From: Leptospira sp. | GTDB taxonomy: Bacteria; Spirochaetota; Leptospiria; Leptospirales; Leptospiraceae | Length of the DNA stretch: 64,000 bases | Direction: 5' to 3' | Assembly: GCA_009991425.1 (NCBI GenBank) | Contig: JAACWH010000028.1 | Location: 1 to 64,000, forward strand | Shown: piece after piece, positions 43,951-53,299 of the stretch | Layout of the letters: each line of letters starts with the position of its first letter | Numbering within the stretch: the stretch's first letter is position 1 | The notes under the pieces: generated by a model | What the model was told of the DNA's origin: nothing | The model's input: only the letters and a program-made list of their open reading frames with translations | Database searches by the model: none | Program-made: the position numbers and the translations under genes

Positions 43951-44352
43951 ATGTTAAAAAAAAATCCAAGAACTTGGGCAACTCTAGTGCTTCAAGGCAA
44001 AGGCCTCAATCCAGATCAAGTATCACTGCAATTGGGCATTACAGCCGATTATACGAACGATAATAAGACCATTAATTTTGAGAATAAGCCAAGTATTCCA
44101 AGGTGGCAGCTCAACTCCAAGCTTTCCCCTGATTCTCTTTATGCGGATCATCTCTGGGATATTCTAAAAAAAATTGCACCCAAGCGATCCGTATTAAAAG
44201 AACTATGTAAAGAATACGAAGCGGTATTTTATACTTCGATTGAATTTGCAGATTGGGAAGTGGATGGAATTTCTATTGAACCTCGTCTTCTACTGCTTTT
44301 GGGAGACTTGGGAATAAGCCTTGAATTTCTTCCATGGATGGAGGTGAGCTAG
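43951..44352 (+). CDS. DUF4279-like protein
   Basis: 133 residues from ATG 43951. The pattern TWATLVLQGKGLNPDQVSLQ LGI and later IPRWQLNSKLSPDSLYADHL matches the DUF4279 fold (small cytosolic, often linked to immunity or toxin loci, function unknown; judged from memory). An upstream TTG at 43903 would add 16 residues of poor quality. It is divergent from the response regulator. Its last 80 bases overlap the convergent STAS gene. Confidence 0.65.
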   Translation: MLKKNPRTWATLVLQGKGLNPDQVSLQLGITADYTNDNKTINFENKPSIPRWQLNSKLSPDSLYADHLWDILKKIAPKRSVLKELCKEYEAVFYTSIEFADWEVDGISIEPRLLLLLGDLGISLEFLPWMEVS

Positions 44353-44746
44353 ATTTGGACCTTCTCTTTCTATCTTTATCTGGCTCTTCAATTAAAAAAA
44401 TTGTCTCAGTAAAATTAAACCTTTTAATAAAATGCATTAAAGATGGATTCAAGCCTACAAGAATTAAAGCTCTGCGCTTTTCATTGAGATCACGTGCGAG
44501 GTTTAGTAATCTAGTCAAAAAAGATAGACTCAAATACTTAACGGGAAATAGATCAATCTTAATATGATTTCTTGTTTGGTAGTATAGCATGGCAAATACT
44601 GATACAGCTTCGTTTTCAATATTCTCATCCATCTCATTAAATAGACAGACTAACTCAATTGCATTGGAGACTTCTCGAAACCGAAAGTATTTTAATTTTG
44701 GTTTAGCCACTTCAAGTATAGTTCTTGTCTTTCTTTGGTTTGTCAA
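44273..44746 (-). CDS. STAS-domain protein, anti-sigma-factor-antagonist-like
   Basis: 157 residues. A single STAS fold: HIKIDLFPVKYLSLSFLTRL and LNEKRRALILVGLNPSLMHF are the conserved strand/helix parts. The usual phosphorylatable Ser (DxSG) is replaced around DLFPVKYLS, so it may not be a phospho-switch. A Lys/Ser/Pro-rich tail follows. The start is TTG at 44746, four bases from the divergent epmA start; the next start candidates cut into the domain. The 3' end overlaps the convergent DUF4279-like gene by 80 bases. Confidence 0.65.
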   Translation of the reverse strand: MTNQRKTRTILEVAKPKLKYFRFREVSNAIELVCLFNEMDENIENEAVSVFAMLYYQTRNHIKIDLFPVKYLSLSFLTRLLNLARDLNEKRRALILVGLNPSLMHFIKRFNFTETIFLIEEPDKDRKRRSKSSSPPSMEEIQGLFPSLPKAVEDEVQ

Positions 44747-44749
44747 GTT

Positions 44750-45712
44750 ATGAATCTACTTCCACCAGGGATTTTCAAATTAAGATCCCAGTTTCTTACA
44801 GAACTTAGAAATCAACTTATTTCTAATTCTTTCCTAGAGATTGATACACCAAGTTATAAGAAAATTGTGGGCATGGAACCTTACCTCGATCCATTTGAAG
44901 TTACTTCACCTAACAAAAAAGAGAAAGGTTACCTCATCACCAGCCCCGAATACTCTCTTAAGATGGCGATGAGTTCTGGCTTGGAAAGAATATACGAAAT
45001 TGCGCATGTCTACCGTTCAGGAGAAGAGGGAAGTCCCATTCATAGTCCAGAGTTTCTTATGCTGGAGATGTATGTAGCTGGCTGGGATGAATTCAATATG
45101 ATGGACTTTTGCGATCAGCTGATTGAAACTTTGTATGAAAAAATGCAAGGCAGCAGTAAAGAAATTAATTTGACTCTTAGTAAGAATACAAGCCTGGCAA
45201 AATATAGATTTACAAATCAGGAAATATTTTTCCAAACTACAGGTCGCGGTTGGACTCGTCCTGAATTGATCCAGACCTTGGAAGAAAAGAATCTTACTTT
45301 TTCCAAGCACGATCCTTACGAAGACTTGTACTATTTGGTCTTCTTGAATTTAGTAGAACCAAAACTTCCTCTAGGTTTAGTCTATCTCTACGATTATCCT
45401 CCAGAATGTGCAGCGCTTGCAAAAGTCGAAAATGGAATCGCAAGACGATTCGAAATCTACTGGGACAGAGTCGAACTTGCCAATGCTTTCTTTGAGTTGG
45501 CCGATGCGGAAGAGCAGAGAACACGGTTCAGTGCTGAGCAAAATTTGCGAGCGAATCTTGGCAAAGAGGTATTTCCTATAGACGAAGATTTCTTATCTTG
45601 TCTGGAAATGGGTTTCCCAACTAAATGTACGGGAATTTCAATAGGTTTGGATAGACTTTTCATGAAGATTTTAGGGAAATCAAGCTTGAAGGATATAAGC
45701 CCATACACCTAA
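44750..45712 (+). CDS. epmA: EF-P lysine lysyltransferase-like protein (EpmA/GenX/PoxA)
   Basis: 320 residues, a class II lysyl-tRNA synthetase catalytic core without the anticodon-binding domain, which is the EpmA architecture. Motif 2 is IYEIAHVYRSGEEGSPIHSP with HSPEFLMLEMY. Motif 3 is the late TGISIGLDRLFMKI. EpmA attaches beta-lysine to elongation factor P in E. coli, relieving stalls at proline runs. No efp or epmB is in the window, so the substrate is inferred from family. ATG 44750 is chosen; TTG 44735 would add five residues. Confidence 0.88.
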   Translation: MNLLPPGIFKLRSQFLTELRNQLISNSFLEIDTPSYKKIVGMEPYLDPFEVTSPNKKEKGYLITSPEYSLKMAMSSGLERIYEIAHVYRSGEEGSPIHSPEFLMLEMYVAGWDEFNMMDFCDQLIETLYEKMQGSSKEINLTLSKNTSLAKYRFTNQEIFFQTTGRGWTRPELIQTLEEKNLTFSKHDPYEDLYYLVFLNLVEPKLPLGLVYLYDYPPECAALAKVENGIARRFEIYWDRVELANAFFELADAEEQRTRFSAEQNLRANLGKEVFPIDEDFLSCLEMGFPTKCTGISIGLDRLFMKILGKSSLKDISPYT

Positions 45713-45764
45713 TTTTCTATAATTTTTCATTGCCCTCCTTTGTCTGATTCTAAATCCTATAAAA

Positions 45765-45786
45765 AATGACTGAATATTTAGTCATT
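45765..45786. promoter_or_regulatory. 22-bp imperfect palindrome before the RND pump gene
   Basis: AATGACT (45765-45771), an AATATT centre, and AGTCATT (45780-45786); symmetrical except one central pair. It sits 14 bases before the RND start codon. Size and form resemble TetR-family operators, which commonly control efflux pumps. No repressor gene is adjacent. Confidence 0.6.
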
Positions 45787-45800
45787 GAAATGGAGTATTC

Positions 45801-48800
45801 ATGAATTTCTTTCGATTCTTTATAGATCGCCCTTTATTCGTCAAAATTGCTATTTTGGGAGTTATATTGATTTCGCTTATGTCTATCCGAAAGATGCAGC
45901 GAGATGGTTTCCCTCAGGTTGATTTGGGAACCATGATCATCACGACTAAATATCTAGGTGCTTCTCCTAAAGATGTCGAAGAAAATGTTACCCGTTTGCT
46001 GGAAGATGAGATCAAAGGTGTAGCTGGAATCAAAACCTTTACTTCCACTTCTCAAGAAAATGTTTCTGTTATAATTGTTGAAATAGATATTGATTACCCC
46101 GATCAGAAAGAAGTCAAAGATGAAATCCGTAGAGCCGTAGAAAGGGTTACCGATCTTCCACCTGAGGTAAAAGAAAGACCTCAGATTCGAGATTTAAAAG
46201 CCACAGAATTTCCTGCTATCTCAGTTGGTATTTCGGGAGATGGTGTTGACTACGGTGTGATTCGTGATGCTGCCAAATTAGTTGAGAAAGAAATCAAAAG
46301 AATCCCAGGAGTTTCCCAAGTTGATAAGTATGCTTACAGGGATAAGGAATTTTTAGTTTATACTGATCCCGCAAAACTCAAGGCAAATTATATTGGCATC
46401 GCAGATGTTCTGCAAGCAATTTCAGCAAGAAACATCAAAGCAACCAGTGGAACCTTGGAGCAAGGGCTCTCACAAAGAAATATATTGACTGTTGCAGAAT
46501 ACAACTCGGCGGCAGATATCCAAGAAACTATCGTAAGATCGGAATTTGGTGGTGGAACCATCCGAGTTAAAAATGTCGCCGATATCAAAGAAGGTTTCGA
46601 AGACGAATTGATGCGAACTTATTTTAACGGTAAGCAAGGAATAACTCTTACCATTAAAAAATCTGGTAATGAAGATATCATTCGGATCGTCGATCGAATT
46701 AAAGATTATGTTCAAAAGAAAAAGAAACTTCTACCTGAAGGAGTAGAGTTAACAGTTGCTTCCGATGCCTCAAAGGTTGTAAGAAATCGAATTGATGTTG
46801 TTCTCTCCAATGCTTTGTTTGGATTTTTTCTGGTAGTTGGTGTTATGATTTTCTTTATAGATTTTCGTTCATCACTACTAATCGCTTCTAGTATACCTTT
46901 CTCCTTTCTCTTAACATTCATACTTATGGATAATCTAAGTCAAAGTATCAATGCCGTATCATTAGTCGCAATGATCACAGCTTTGGGAATGATTGTTGAC
47001 CAATCGGTGGTCGTAACAGAGAACTCTATGTTCTATGTTGCTAGAGGTGGAGATAAAGATAAGAATATTTTGACTGGAACCTTGGAAGTTGCGATGCCTA
47101 TTTTTGCCAGCGTCTGCACTACTGTATTTGCCTTTGTTCCTATGTTCGCAGTTACAGGAACTATTGGGAAATTCATACGAGTTATTCCTATCGTAGTTAT
47201 AGTATCGCTTTTTGCATCTTTACTCTATTCCTGGTTTTTTCTGCCTTCCTTATTGAATGAATTTGGCAAGGCTGCCAATCATAAAGATGATAACTTTCGG
47301 AACCGATTAGAAAAGCGACTAACCTATATTTATAAAAAAATTCTGAAAGTTTTTCTGAGAAGAAGATATGTTAGTTTGGTTGGTTTATTTGCTTTTATGT
47401 TTTTCACCTTTCTTGTAATTGCTCCCCAGGTTAAAGTCAATTTATTTCCATCTGCTGGAGCAGATACATTCAATATAACATTAGAGCTTCCTGATTACTA
47501 CAATTTTGATGCTTCTGAAAAAGTATTAAAAGATATTGATGCGATAGTAATCTCTCTTCCTAAAGAGGAACTAGCTTACTCAACAACAAAACTTGGAACA
47601 GGCAATGCGAACAGACTTGCCGTTCCTTTGGGTGGTGAAAAGAATATTTCAACGACAGAAGTTGGTCTTACGGCTAGTAATCTCAGAGACCGGACTGCTG
47701 ATGATATTGCAGTCGAGGTTAGAAGTAGAATCTTAGATTTGAATCTACCGATTGTTAATTTGGACGTTCAAGTTGCAAAGCCTGGCCCTCCCGTTGGGAA
47801 GCCAGTAGAGCTTAGAGTTCATTCGGATCGACCTGAATTAAGAGAGAAGTATACAAACAAAGTAATCGAATATCTGAAAAATACCAAGGGGGTATTCGAT
47901 ATAACATCAAATGCTAAGTTGGGTCGTGAGGAATATAAAATTGATATCAACTACGCAATATTAGGTCAACTAGGATTAACCGTACAAGATGTTACAACTA
48001 ACTTAAGAATTGCATTCGATGGAATCGTTGCCACTTCGATAGTTAGGGAAAATGAAGAGATAGGAATTCGAGTAAAGTTTCCAACCAAATATCGAGATAG
48101 CACTTCCAATATCCTCAATTTGGAAGTTAGAAATAGAAATGGTGCCTTGATTCCCATCCGGTCTTTTGCAAAAATATCAACAACAAGAGCCGATTCTAAA
48201 ATCTACCATACGGATGCTGAAGTAACTACAACAATTACTGCGAATGTGGAACCTAATTTCGTCCCAAAAGCCATTGTTGATGCGTCCATGGCTCAATTTG
48301 CAGATGAATTAAAGGATATCCCTGAAGTCAGTATGAGCTTTGGTGGGGAAGCAGAAAAAGCCCAAGAGTCCTTCATCTCACTGGTGATAGCGTTTATGCT
48401 TGGATTTATTGCGATTTATCTAGCTATAGTTTTGCTATTTGAATCTTTTGCACAACCTATATTAGTCTTGATGGCTGTCCCTTTTGGTCTAACGGGTGTA
48501 TTCTGGGCATTCTTTGCACATGGCTTGGGATTTTCTTTCTTTGCATTAATAGGCGTTATAGGTCTTTCAGGTATAGTTGTTAATAATTCAATCATGATGA
48601 TGGAATTCATAAATAAGTTTTTTCTAAAGAATGAAATTATCAAAAGAACTAAACATGCAGTGATTCGTGACAAGGTTTTAGTTATGAGAGGTTCTATGCG
48701 AAGATTAAGACCGATCTTGATTACAACTGGTACAACGGTTCTTGGTCTTATGCCAACAGGGTATGGGATTGGTGGTTCCGATCCATTTATAGAACCTATG

Positions 48801-48932
48801 GTTTTAGCTCTTGCCTATGGGATCATTTCATCAACGCTAATTACCTTGTTGGGAATACCAGTGATGTATATAATCAATCGTGATATAGTTTGGTTCATCC
48901 AAAGAATTAAAAAATTTGCTTTTAGAGGTTGA
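45801..48932 (+). CDS. RND-family efflux permease (AcrB/MdtB-like)
   Basis: 1043 residues, inner-membrane proton-driven exporter of the HAE1 type. FIDRPLFVKIAILGVILISL is TM1; large periplasmic loops follow TM1 and TM7. TM4 carries ALGMIVDQSVVVTEN, where HAE1 pumps have two Asp (DD); here only one acidic residue is evident (VDQ), so the proton relay may differ. The repeat TM region is IGVIGLSGIVVNNSIMMMEF. GGAG lies five bases before ATG 45801. No membrane-fusion or outer-membrane partner gene is adjacent. Confidence 0.92.
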   Translation: MNFFRFFIDRPLFVKIAILGVILISLMSIRKMQRDGFPQVDLGTMIITTKYLGASPKDVEENVTRLLEDEIKGVAGIKTFTSTSQENVSVIIVEIDIDYPDQKEVKDEIRRAVERVTDLPPEVKERPQIRDLKATEFPAISVGISGDGVDYGVIRDAAKLVEKEIKRIPGVSQVDKYAYRDKEFLVYTDPAKLKANYIGIADVLQAISARNIKATSGTLEQGLSQRNILTVAEYNSAADIQETIVRSEFGGGTIRVKNVADIKEGFEDELMRTYFNGKQGITLTIKKSGNEDIIRIVDRIKDYVQKKKKLLPEGVELTVASDASKVVRNRIDVVLSNALFGFFLVVGVMIFFIDFRSSLLIASSIPFSFLLTFILMDNLSQSINAVSLVAMITALGMIVDQSVVVTENSMFYVARGGDKDKNILTGTLEVAMPIFASVCTTVFAFVPMFAVTGTIGKFIRVIPIVVIVSLFASLLYSWFFLPSLLNEFGKAANHKDDNFRNRLEKRLTYIYKKILKVFLRRRYVSLVGLFAFMFFTFLVIAPQVKVNLFPSAGADTFNITLELPDYYNFDASEKVLKDIDAIVISLPKEELAYSTTKLGTGNANRLAVPLGGEKNISTTEVGLTASNLRDRTADDIAVEVRSRILDLNLPIVNLDVQVAKPGPPVGKPVELRVHSDRPELREKYTNKVIEYLKNTKGVFDITSNAKLGREEYKIDINYAILGQLGLTVQDVTTNLRIAFDGIVATSIVRENEEIGIRVKFPTKYRDSTSNILNLEVRNRNGALIPIRSFAKISTTRADSKIYHTDAEVTTTITANVEPNFVPKAIVDASMAQFADELKDIPEVSMSFGGEAEKAQESFISLVIAFMLGFIAIYLAIVLLFESFAQPILVLMAVPFGLTGVFWAFFAHGLGFSFFALIGVIGLSGIVVNNSIMMMEFINKFFLKNEIIKRTKHAVIRDKVLVMRGSMRRLRPILITTGTTVLGLMPTGYGIGGSDPFIEPMVLALAYGIISSTLITLLGIPVMYIINRDIVWFIQRIKKFAFRG

Positions 48933-48973
48933 CTATAGTAGAGAAAAAAATTTCCTAGAAATAGAATTCTTTT

Positions 48974-49069
48974 TCACCGGGGGTGTCCTTCTTTAGCTTA
49001 ATAGCGACAGAAGGTCTGAGATTATACCCTGATGACCTGATCTAGATTATACTAGCGGAGGCAGAGTGA
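48974..49069 (+). promoter_or_regulatory. TPP riboswitch (THI element)
   Basis: The conserved core is clear: CCGGGGGTGTCC, CTGAGATTATACCC, TGACCTGATCTAGATTATAC and AGCGGAGGCAGA, in the right order and spacing for the thiamine pyrophosphate aptamer. P1 closes with TCAC (48974-48977) and GTGA (49066-49069). The thiM ribosome site GGAGG (49057-49061) lies inside the conserved 3' core and P1 reaches the first base of the start codon. TPP binding should block translation directly. Confidence 0.93.
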
Positions 49070-49827
49070 TGATAACCAATAATCCTCTCATATTAAATAT
49101 CACCAACCATGTAACTACACATTTTGTAGCCAGTTCCTTAATTGCATTGGGAGCTTCTCCCGTGATGTCGGATGATCCTTATGATGCATTTGAATTAGTA
49201 GCTATTACCCAAGGCGCATGTCTAAATATTGGAACCATCTCTTCTCATCAAATGGAAGTAATGCGAAAAGTTCTAAGCAATCCAAATGCTAAAAATATAG
49301 TCCTTGATCCAGTCGGCTCAGGTGCAAGTACACTTCGTTCGAATTCCTGCAAAGAAATAATTGCATCAGGAAAGGTAAAATTGATTCGAGGGAACGCTTC
49401 TGAAATTTCTAGTCTAGCTGGTCTATCTGCTACAACTAGAGGTGTCGATTCAACAATGGCAACTCAATCTGTAGAATCAACAGCTGATGATTTAGCTAAA
49501 CACCTTAAATGTATAATTGTGGTAAGCGGTGAGACTGACTATATAAGCAATGGTATTGATAAATTTCGTGTGAATAATGGTGTGCCAATAATGGCTAAGA
49601 TCACAGGCACAGGATGTGTGCTTTCTTCTTACCTAGCAGCGATTCTTGCCTCTGTGGATTTAGATACAAAAAGTATAGCAACTGCTGTAGCATTTTACGG
49701 GCTATTAGGTGAGAAAGCAGAAATTGGTAACACAGGCTTAGGGAATTATAGAGAAAGATTCCTGGATGCAATGAGCACAATTCGATTTGATACAATTCAA
49801 TCTGAATTAAAAATTACCAAGTTATGA
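49069..49827 (+). CDS. thiM: hydroxyethylthiazole kinase
   Basis: Salvage kinase that phosphorylates the thiazole moiety for thiamine synthesis. Motifs: [55 protein letters not shown] and the catalytic [12 protein letters not shown] near the end. 252 residues, normal. ATG 49069 lies seven bases after GGAGG; a GTG one codon upstream is also possible. Controlled by the TPP riboswitch. The stop overlaps the thiD start (ATGA). Confidence 0.95.
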   Translation: MITNNPLILNITNHVTTHFVASSLIALGASPVMSDDPYDAFELVAITQGACLNIGTISSHQMEVMRKVLSNPNAKNIVLDPVGSGASTLRSNSCKEIIASGKVKLIRGNASEISSLAGLSATTRGVDSTMATQSVESTADDLAKHLKCIIVVSGETDYISNGIDKFRVNNGVPIMAKITGTGCVLSSYLAAILASVDLDTKSIATAVAFYGLLGEKAEIGNTGLGNYRERFLDAMSTIRFDTIQSELKITKL

Positions 49828-50633
49828 AAACCAATTTTCCAATAGCTCTCAGTATTGCTGGTTTTGATGGCAGTGGTGGAGCAGGTATGCAAGCAGATCT
49901 GAAAACCTTTTCTGCTAGAGGAGTTTATGCTTGCACTGTTTTAACTTCACTACCAATTCAAAATACTACAGGAGTAAAAGCTCTTTATGATCTTCCTATC
50001 GAATCTATAGGCGAACAAATTGATTCTATGTTTGATGATTTGGACATCATCGCTGTTAAAATTGGAATGTTACACAAAGTTGAAATCATTCAACTAGTTG
50101 CTTCCAAGCTCCGCAAATACAAACCAAAGTTTGTTGTAACAGATCCAGTAATGGTTGCCAAATCGGGGCATAGACTTCTGCAAGAAGATGCGATCCAAGC
50201 TTTAAAGGAAGAAATTTTACCAATAACAACAGTCCTTACACCAAATCTACCAGAGGCAGGTGATTTAATCGGAAGAGAAATCAATAATGCGAAAGAGATG
50301 GAAATTGCTGGGCTAGAGATATTAAAATTTGGTTCTGAGGCAGTTGTTGTAAAAGGTGGACATTCAAAAGATGAGTCCATCAGCGCAGATTGTATCATTG
50401 AAAAAGATGGCAAAGTTACATGGATAGAAGCTGAACGAATTCTTAGTAAAAATACTCATGGAACAGGTTGTACTTTTTCAGCTGCTATTGCGGCCGAGCT
50501 TGCTAAAGGAAAAAATACATTAGAATCCATTCTAATTGCTAAGGAATACCTAACAGGAGCAATTCAGGCATCGGCGGATTTAGAAATTGGAAAAGGCAAA
50601 GGTCCCGTGCATTTCTTCCATGAATGGTGGTGA
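49824..50633 (+). CDS. thiD: hydroxymethylpyrimidine/phosphomethylpyrimidine kinase
   Basis: Two successive phosphorylations of the pyrimidine moiety of thiamine. [20 protein letters not shown] is the N-terminal substrate motif. [11 protein letters not shown] and [10 protein letters not shown] follow, and [20 protein letters not shown] has the anion hole and catalytic Asp-equivalent region (here GTGC). 269 residues, standard. Starts inside the thiM stop (ATGA), so coupled and under the same riboswitch. No thiE is visible, so the last step of thiamine phosphate synthesis is encoded elsewhere. Confidence 0.95.
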   Translation: MKTNFPIALSIAGFDGSGGAGMQADLKTFSARGVYACTVLTSLPIQNTTGVKALYDLPIESIGEQIDSMFDDLDIIAVKIGMLHKVEIIQLVASKLRKYKPKFVVTDPVMVAKSGHRLLQEDAIQALKEEILPITTVLTPNLPEAGDLIGREINNAKEMEIAGLEILKFGSEAVVVKGGHSKDESISADCIIEKDGKVTWIEAERILSKNTHGTGCTFSAAIAAELAKGKNTLESILIAKEYLTGAIQASADLEIGKGKGPVHFFHEWW

Positions 50634-50636
50634 AAT

Positions 50637-52391
50637 CTATTTCAGTTTAATGATAAATAGGGTGTAGTCATCGTGTTGTTCAGCACTTCCTTGGAAAGCA
50701 TTTGTATGTTGAATAATTTTTGCTTGGATGTCTTTAGCTGTATCTTCTTCCATAGCTAAAATATCTTCCATGAATCTTTCTTCTTCATACATTTCTTCAT
50801 TTGTGTCCATAACTTCAGTTACACCGTCAGTATAAAGTATAAGATAATCTCCAGGTTCATAATCTACTGTGTGCTCTGAAAAATCAGTTTCTCCTATTCC
50901 TAAAGGAGTCCCTTTGCCAGAAAGAAGGCTAATGTCCTTTTGACCTCGTCTATAAAGAAATTGTCTATTATGGCCTGCTGTAGCGTATGTTAGAGTTTTG
51001 TTGGTTGTATTGATACGTACTAGCATCACTGTAACAAAAAGTACGAAAGCTGATTTTTCTTGGATGATTTGATTCGATTTTAACAAGGCATCACTAGGTG
51101 AGCTAGACCTTGAAACTTCACTGGATATAATAGTTTTACTAAATTCCATAAATAAGGCGGCAGGAGTTCCTTTCCCAGATACATCTGCAATCATTACTGA
51201 AATTTCAGTTGGACTATGAACAACTAAGTCGTAAAAATCACCACCAATCTCTTTGGATGCTTTGTAGTATGCAGAAAATTCTAAGTCACCATAAGTATCT
51301 GGAATGATAGGCAATGAGTTCTTTTGGATCTGAGCTGCAACTTGCAGATCTCTTTGTATATACTTTAACTGTTCACTTTGTTCTTTTACAATCAAAGTTG
51401 TGAAAGCCTCTGCAATTTGATTTGAGATTGTAGAGAGGATTCTGATTTCTGCATCATCAAATGATGAGTTATCTACTTGGTCTGCTACTAAAAGTATTCC
51501 TAAGGTTTCAAGATTTCTTTGGATAGGAATGATGATTAAATGTTTTTTAAAGTAACCTAATTTTGATATTTCGGTAGCTGCGGCAGATGAATTCACATGG
51601 AGTGCAACCTTTTGTCCAACTGTTCTTACAGACTCTAGGATTCTATCTAAGGGGCCGACTCCTTCTTTCAATCCTTGGATCGCTTGGGGAAATCCTTGGG
51701 TCTTAATAAAGTCATAACCTTTAGGTTGAGATCCTTGGAAAAGGATTCCTACTTTATCTGCCTTCATAATAGCTGTTATAGATTTAACAGTTGATTCAAG
51801 AAATTGATCTAAATCAACAATAGTAGACAGAGACTGAGAAATTTGGAATAGTGTATTAAGCTCATTCGCACGAGCTTCGAGTGCATCAATTAATTTTCTA
51901 TTTCGAATAGAAATTGCAGCGAGGTCACTTAGGTAACGCAGTATTTTAATATCTTTTTCTGTGAAATCTCTTCCATCAGAAGAATTCACAGCTTCGAGTA
52001 CACCTTGTACTTCTCCATTAGCAAGCATGGGAACACAAATTAGATTTTTAGTTTTGAAGCCAACTTGGTCATCTATACTTTTATAAATTCTTTCATCATT
52101 TTCAGCATCATTTACAATTTCTGGTTTCAAGGATTCTAAAACAATTCCTGCTATCCCTTTACCTCTAGGAACTTTTAGCTTAGAAAGAATTTCGTGTTTA
52201 GCTCCGACTGTAATATCAAATACAAGACAATCCTCATCTTTATCATAAAGCAATAAGGAACATCCATCAGAATTCAATACTCGTTTAGTTGTATCCATTA
52301 TCGTATGGAGCAGCGACTGAAGATCTTCTACAGAATTAATCTTGGAAGTAATTTCAGTGATGAGTCCGAGTGTAAGCTTCATTTCTGACAT
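50637..52391 (-). CDS. GAF-GAF-PP2C (SpoIIE/RsbU-type) phosphatase
   Basis: About 584 residues, cytosolic. Two GAF domains (about 15-160, with DGCSLLLYDKDEDCLVFD and VPRGKGIAGIV; about 180-340) are followed by a helical linker and a SpoIIE/PP2C domain from about 385. That domain shows the metal-binding motifs EIGGDFYDLV, MIADVSGKGTPAALFM, TYATAGHNRQFLYRRG and LILYTDGVTEVMD. Such proteins dephosphorylate anti-sigma-factor antagonists of the STAS type. The STAS protein at 44.3 kb is a possible but unproven partner. ATG 52391 chosen; a GTG at 52400 overlaps the argB stop. Confidence 0.92.
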   Translation of the reverse strand: MSEMKLTLGLITEITSKINSVEDLQSLLHTIMDTTKRVLNSDGCSLLLYDKDEDCLVFDITVGAKHEILSKLKVPRGKGIAGIVLESLKPEIVNDAENDERIYKSIDDQVGFKTKNLICVPMLANGEVQGVLEAVNSSDGRDFTEKDIKILRYLSDLAAISIRNRKLIDALEARANELNTLFQISQSLSTIVDLDQFLESTVKSITAIMKADKVGILFQGSQPKGYDFIKTQGFPQAIQGLKEGVGPLDRILESVRTVGQKVALHVNSSAAATEISKLGYFKKHLIIIPIQRNLETLGILLVADQVDNSSFDDAEIRILSTISNQIAEAFTTLIVKEQSEQLKYIQRDLQVAAQIQKNSLPIIPDTYGDLEFSAYYKASKEIGGDFYDLVVHSPTEISVMIADVSGKGTPAALFMEFSKTIISSEVSRSSSPSDALLKSNQIIQEKSAFVLFVTVMLVRINTTNKTLTYATAGHNRQFLYRRGQKDISLLSGKGTPLGIGETDFSEHTVDYEPGDYLILYTDGVTEVMDTNEEMYEEERFMEDILAMEEDTAKDIQAKIIQHTNAFQGSAEQHDDYTLFIIKLK

Positions 52392-52396
52392 TGTAC

Positions 52397-53254
52397 TCAC
52401 TCTATCAGAGAGCCAATTCCCGTGTCAGTAAAGATTTCTAAAAGTACGGAATGGGGTACACGTCCATCAATAATATGAGATCGCTTTACACCTTGGTCGA
52501 TTGCTGAAATGCAACATTCTACTTTGGGAATCATACCACCAGTAATGTCACCAGATGCAATGTATTCTTCTACTTTCGAACGATTTAGGCCGGTAACCAA
52601 TTTGTCTTTGATGAGAATGCCTTCTGTATCAGTAAGTAAAATGAGTTTTTCAGCTTTGAGTGCAGCAGCGATAGCACCAGCCATAGTATCTGCATTGATA
52701 TTCATGGATGTTCCTTCACTGGAATAAGCTATGGGAGAAATCACAGGAATAAAATTCTCATCACGAAGATTGTCTAGTATGGAAGTATCTATTTCTTTGA
52801 TTTTGCCAACAAGTCCTAGGTCAATTTCTTCTCCATCAATGACCATCATGAGCTTTTCAGCAAGAGCCATCTTTCCATCTTTACCGCTGATTCCAACTGC
52901 CTTGCCGCCTTTATCATTGATCAAGGAAACAATTTGTTTATTAACTCGACCAGTGAGAACCATCTCAACTACATCCATAGTCTCGGGAGTGGTCACACGA
53001 TTCCCACGTATGAATTCAGATTTAATATTCAATGCTTTCAAAAGCCCATTGATCTCAGGGCCTCCACCATGAACGACAACTGGATTGATTCCTAAAAACT
53101 TCAAAAGCACTATATCTTGAGCAAATGAACCTCTAAGTTCTTCATGAACCATAGCAGCTCCACCGTATTTAATGACGATCGTCTTACCATTGAATTTAGT
53201 AATGTAAGGGAGCGCTTCGAGGATATGGTTTACTTTTTCAATCTGCTTTTCCAT
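52397..53254 (-). CDS. argB: acetylglutamate kinase
   Basis: Second step of arginine synthesis: phosphorylates N-acetylglutamate. [77 protein letters not shown] and the late [10 protein letters not shown] are all present. 285 residues. Amino-acid kinase fold with an N-terminal helix extension as in arginine-inhibited forms. No other arg gene in the window. Divergent from the amidase gene; the phosphatase gene starts at its end. Confidence 0.96.
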   Translation of the reverse strand: MEKQIEKVNHILEALPYITKFNGKTIVIKYGGAAMVHEELRGSFAQDIVLLKFLGINPVVVHGGGPEINGLLKALNIKSEFIRGNRVTTPETMDVVEMVLTGRVNKQIVSLINDKGGKAVGISGKDGKMALAEKLMMVIDGEEIDLGLVGKIKEIDTSILDNLRDENFIPVISPIAYSSEGTSMNINADTMAGAIAAALKAEKLILLTDTEGILIKDKLVTGLNRSKVEEYIASGDITGGMIPKVECCISAIDQGVKRSHIIDGRVPHSVLLEIFTDTGIGSLIE

Positions 53255-53299
53255 TATGACCTTGTTACTAGTAGTTTCAATTTTTCACAGACGTTTTTT

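Noticed and set aside
53144..53299. N-terminal extension of the amidase
   Set aside because: The open frame lies antisense to argB and shows no nitrilase features; the ATG at 53300 begins the conserved domain.
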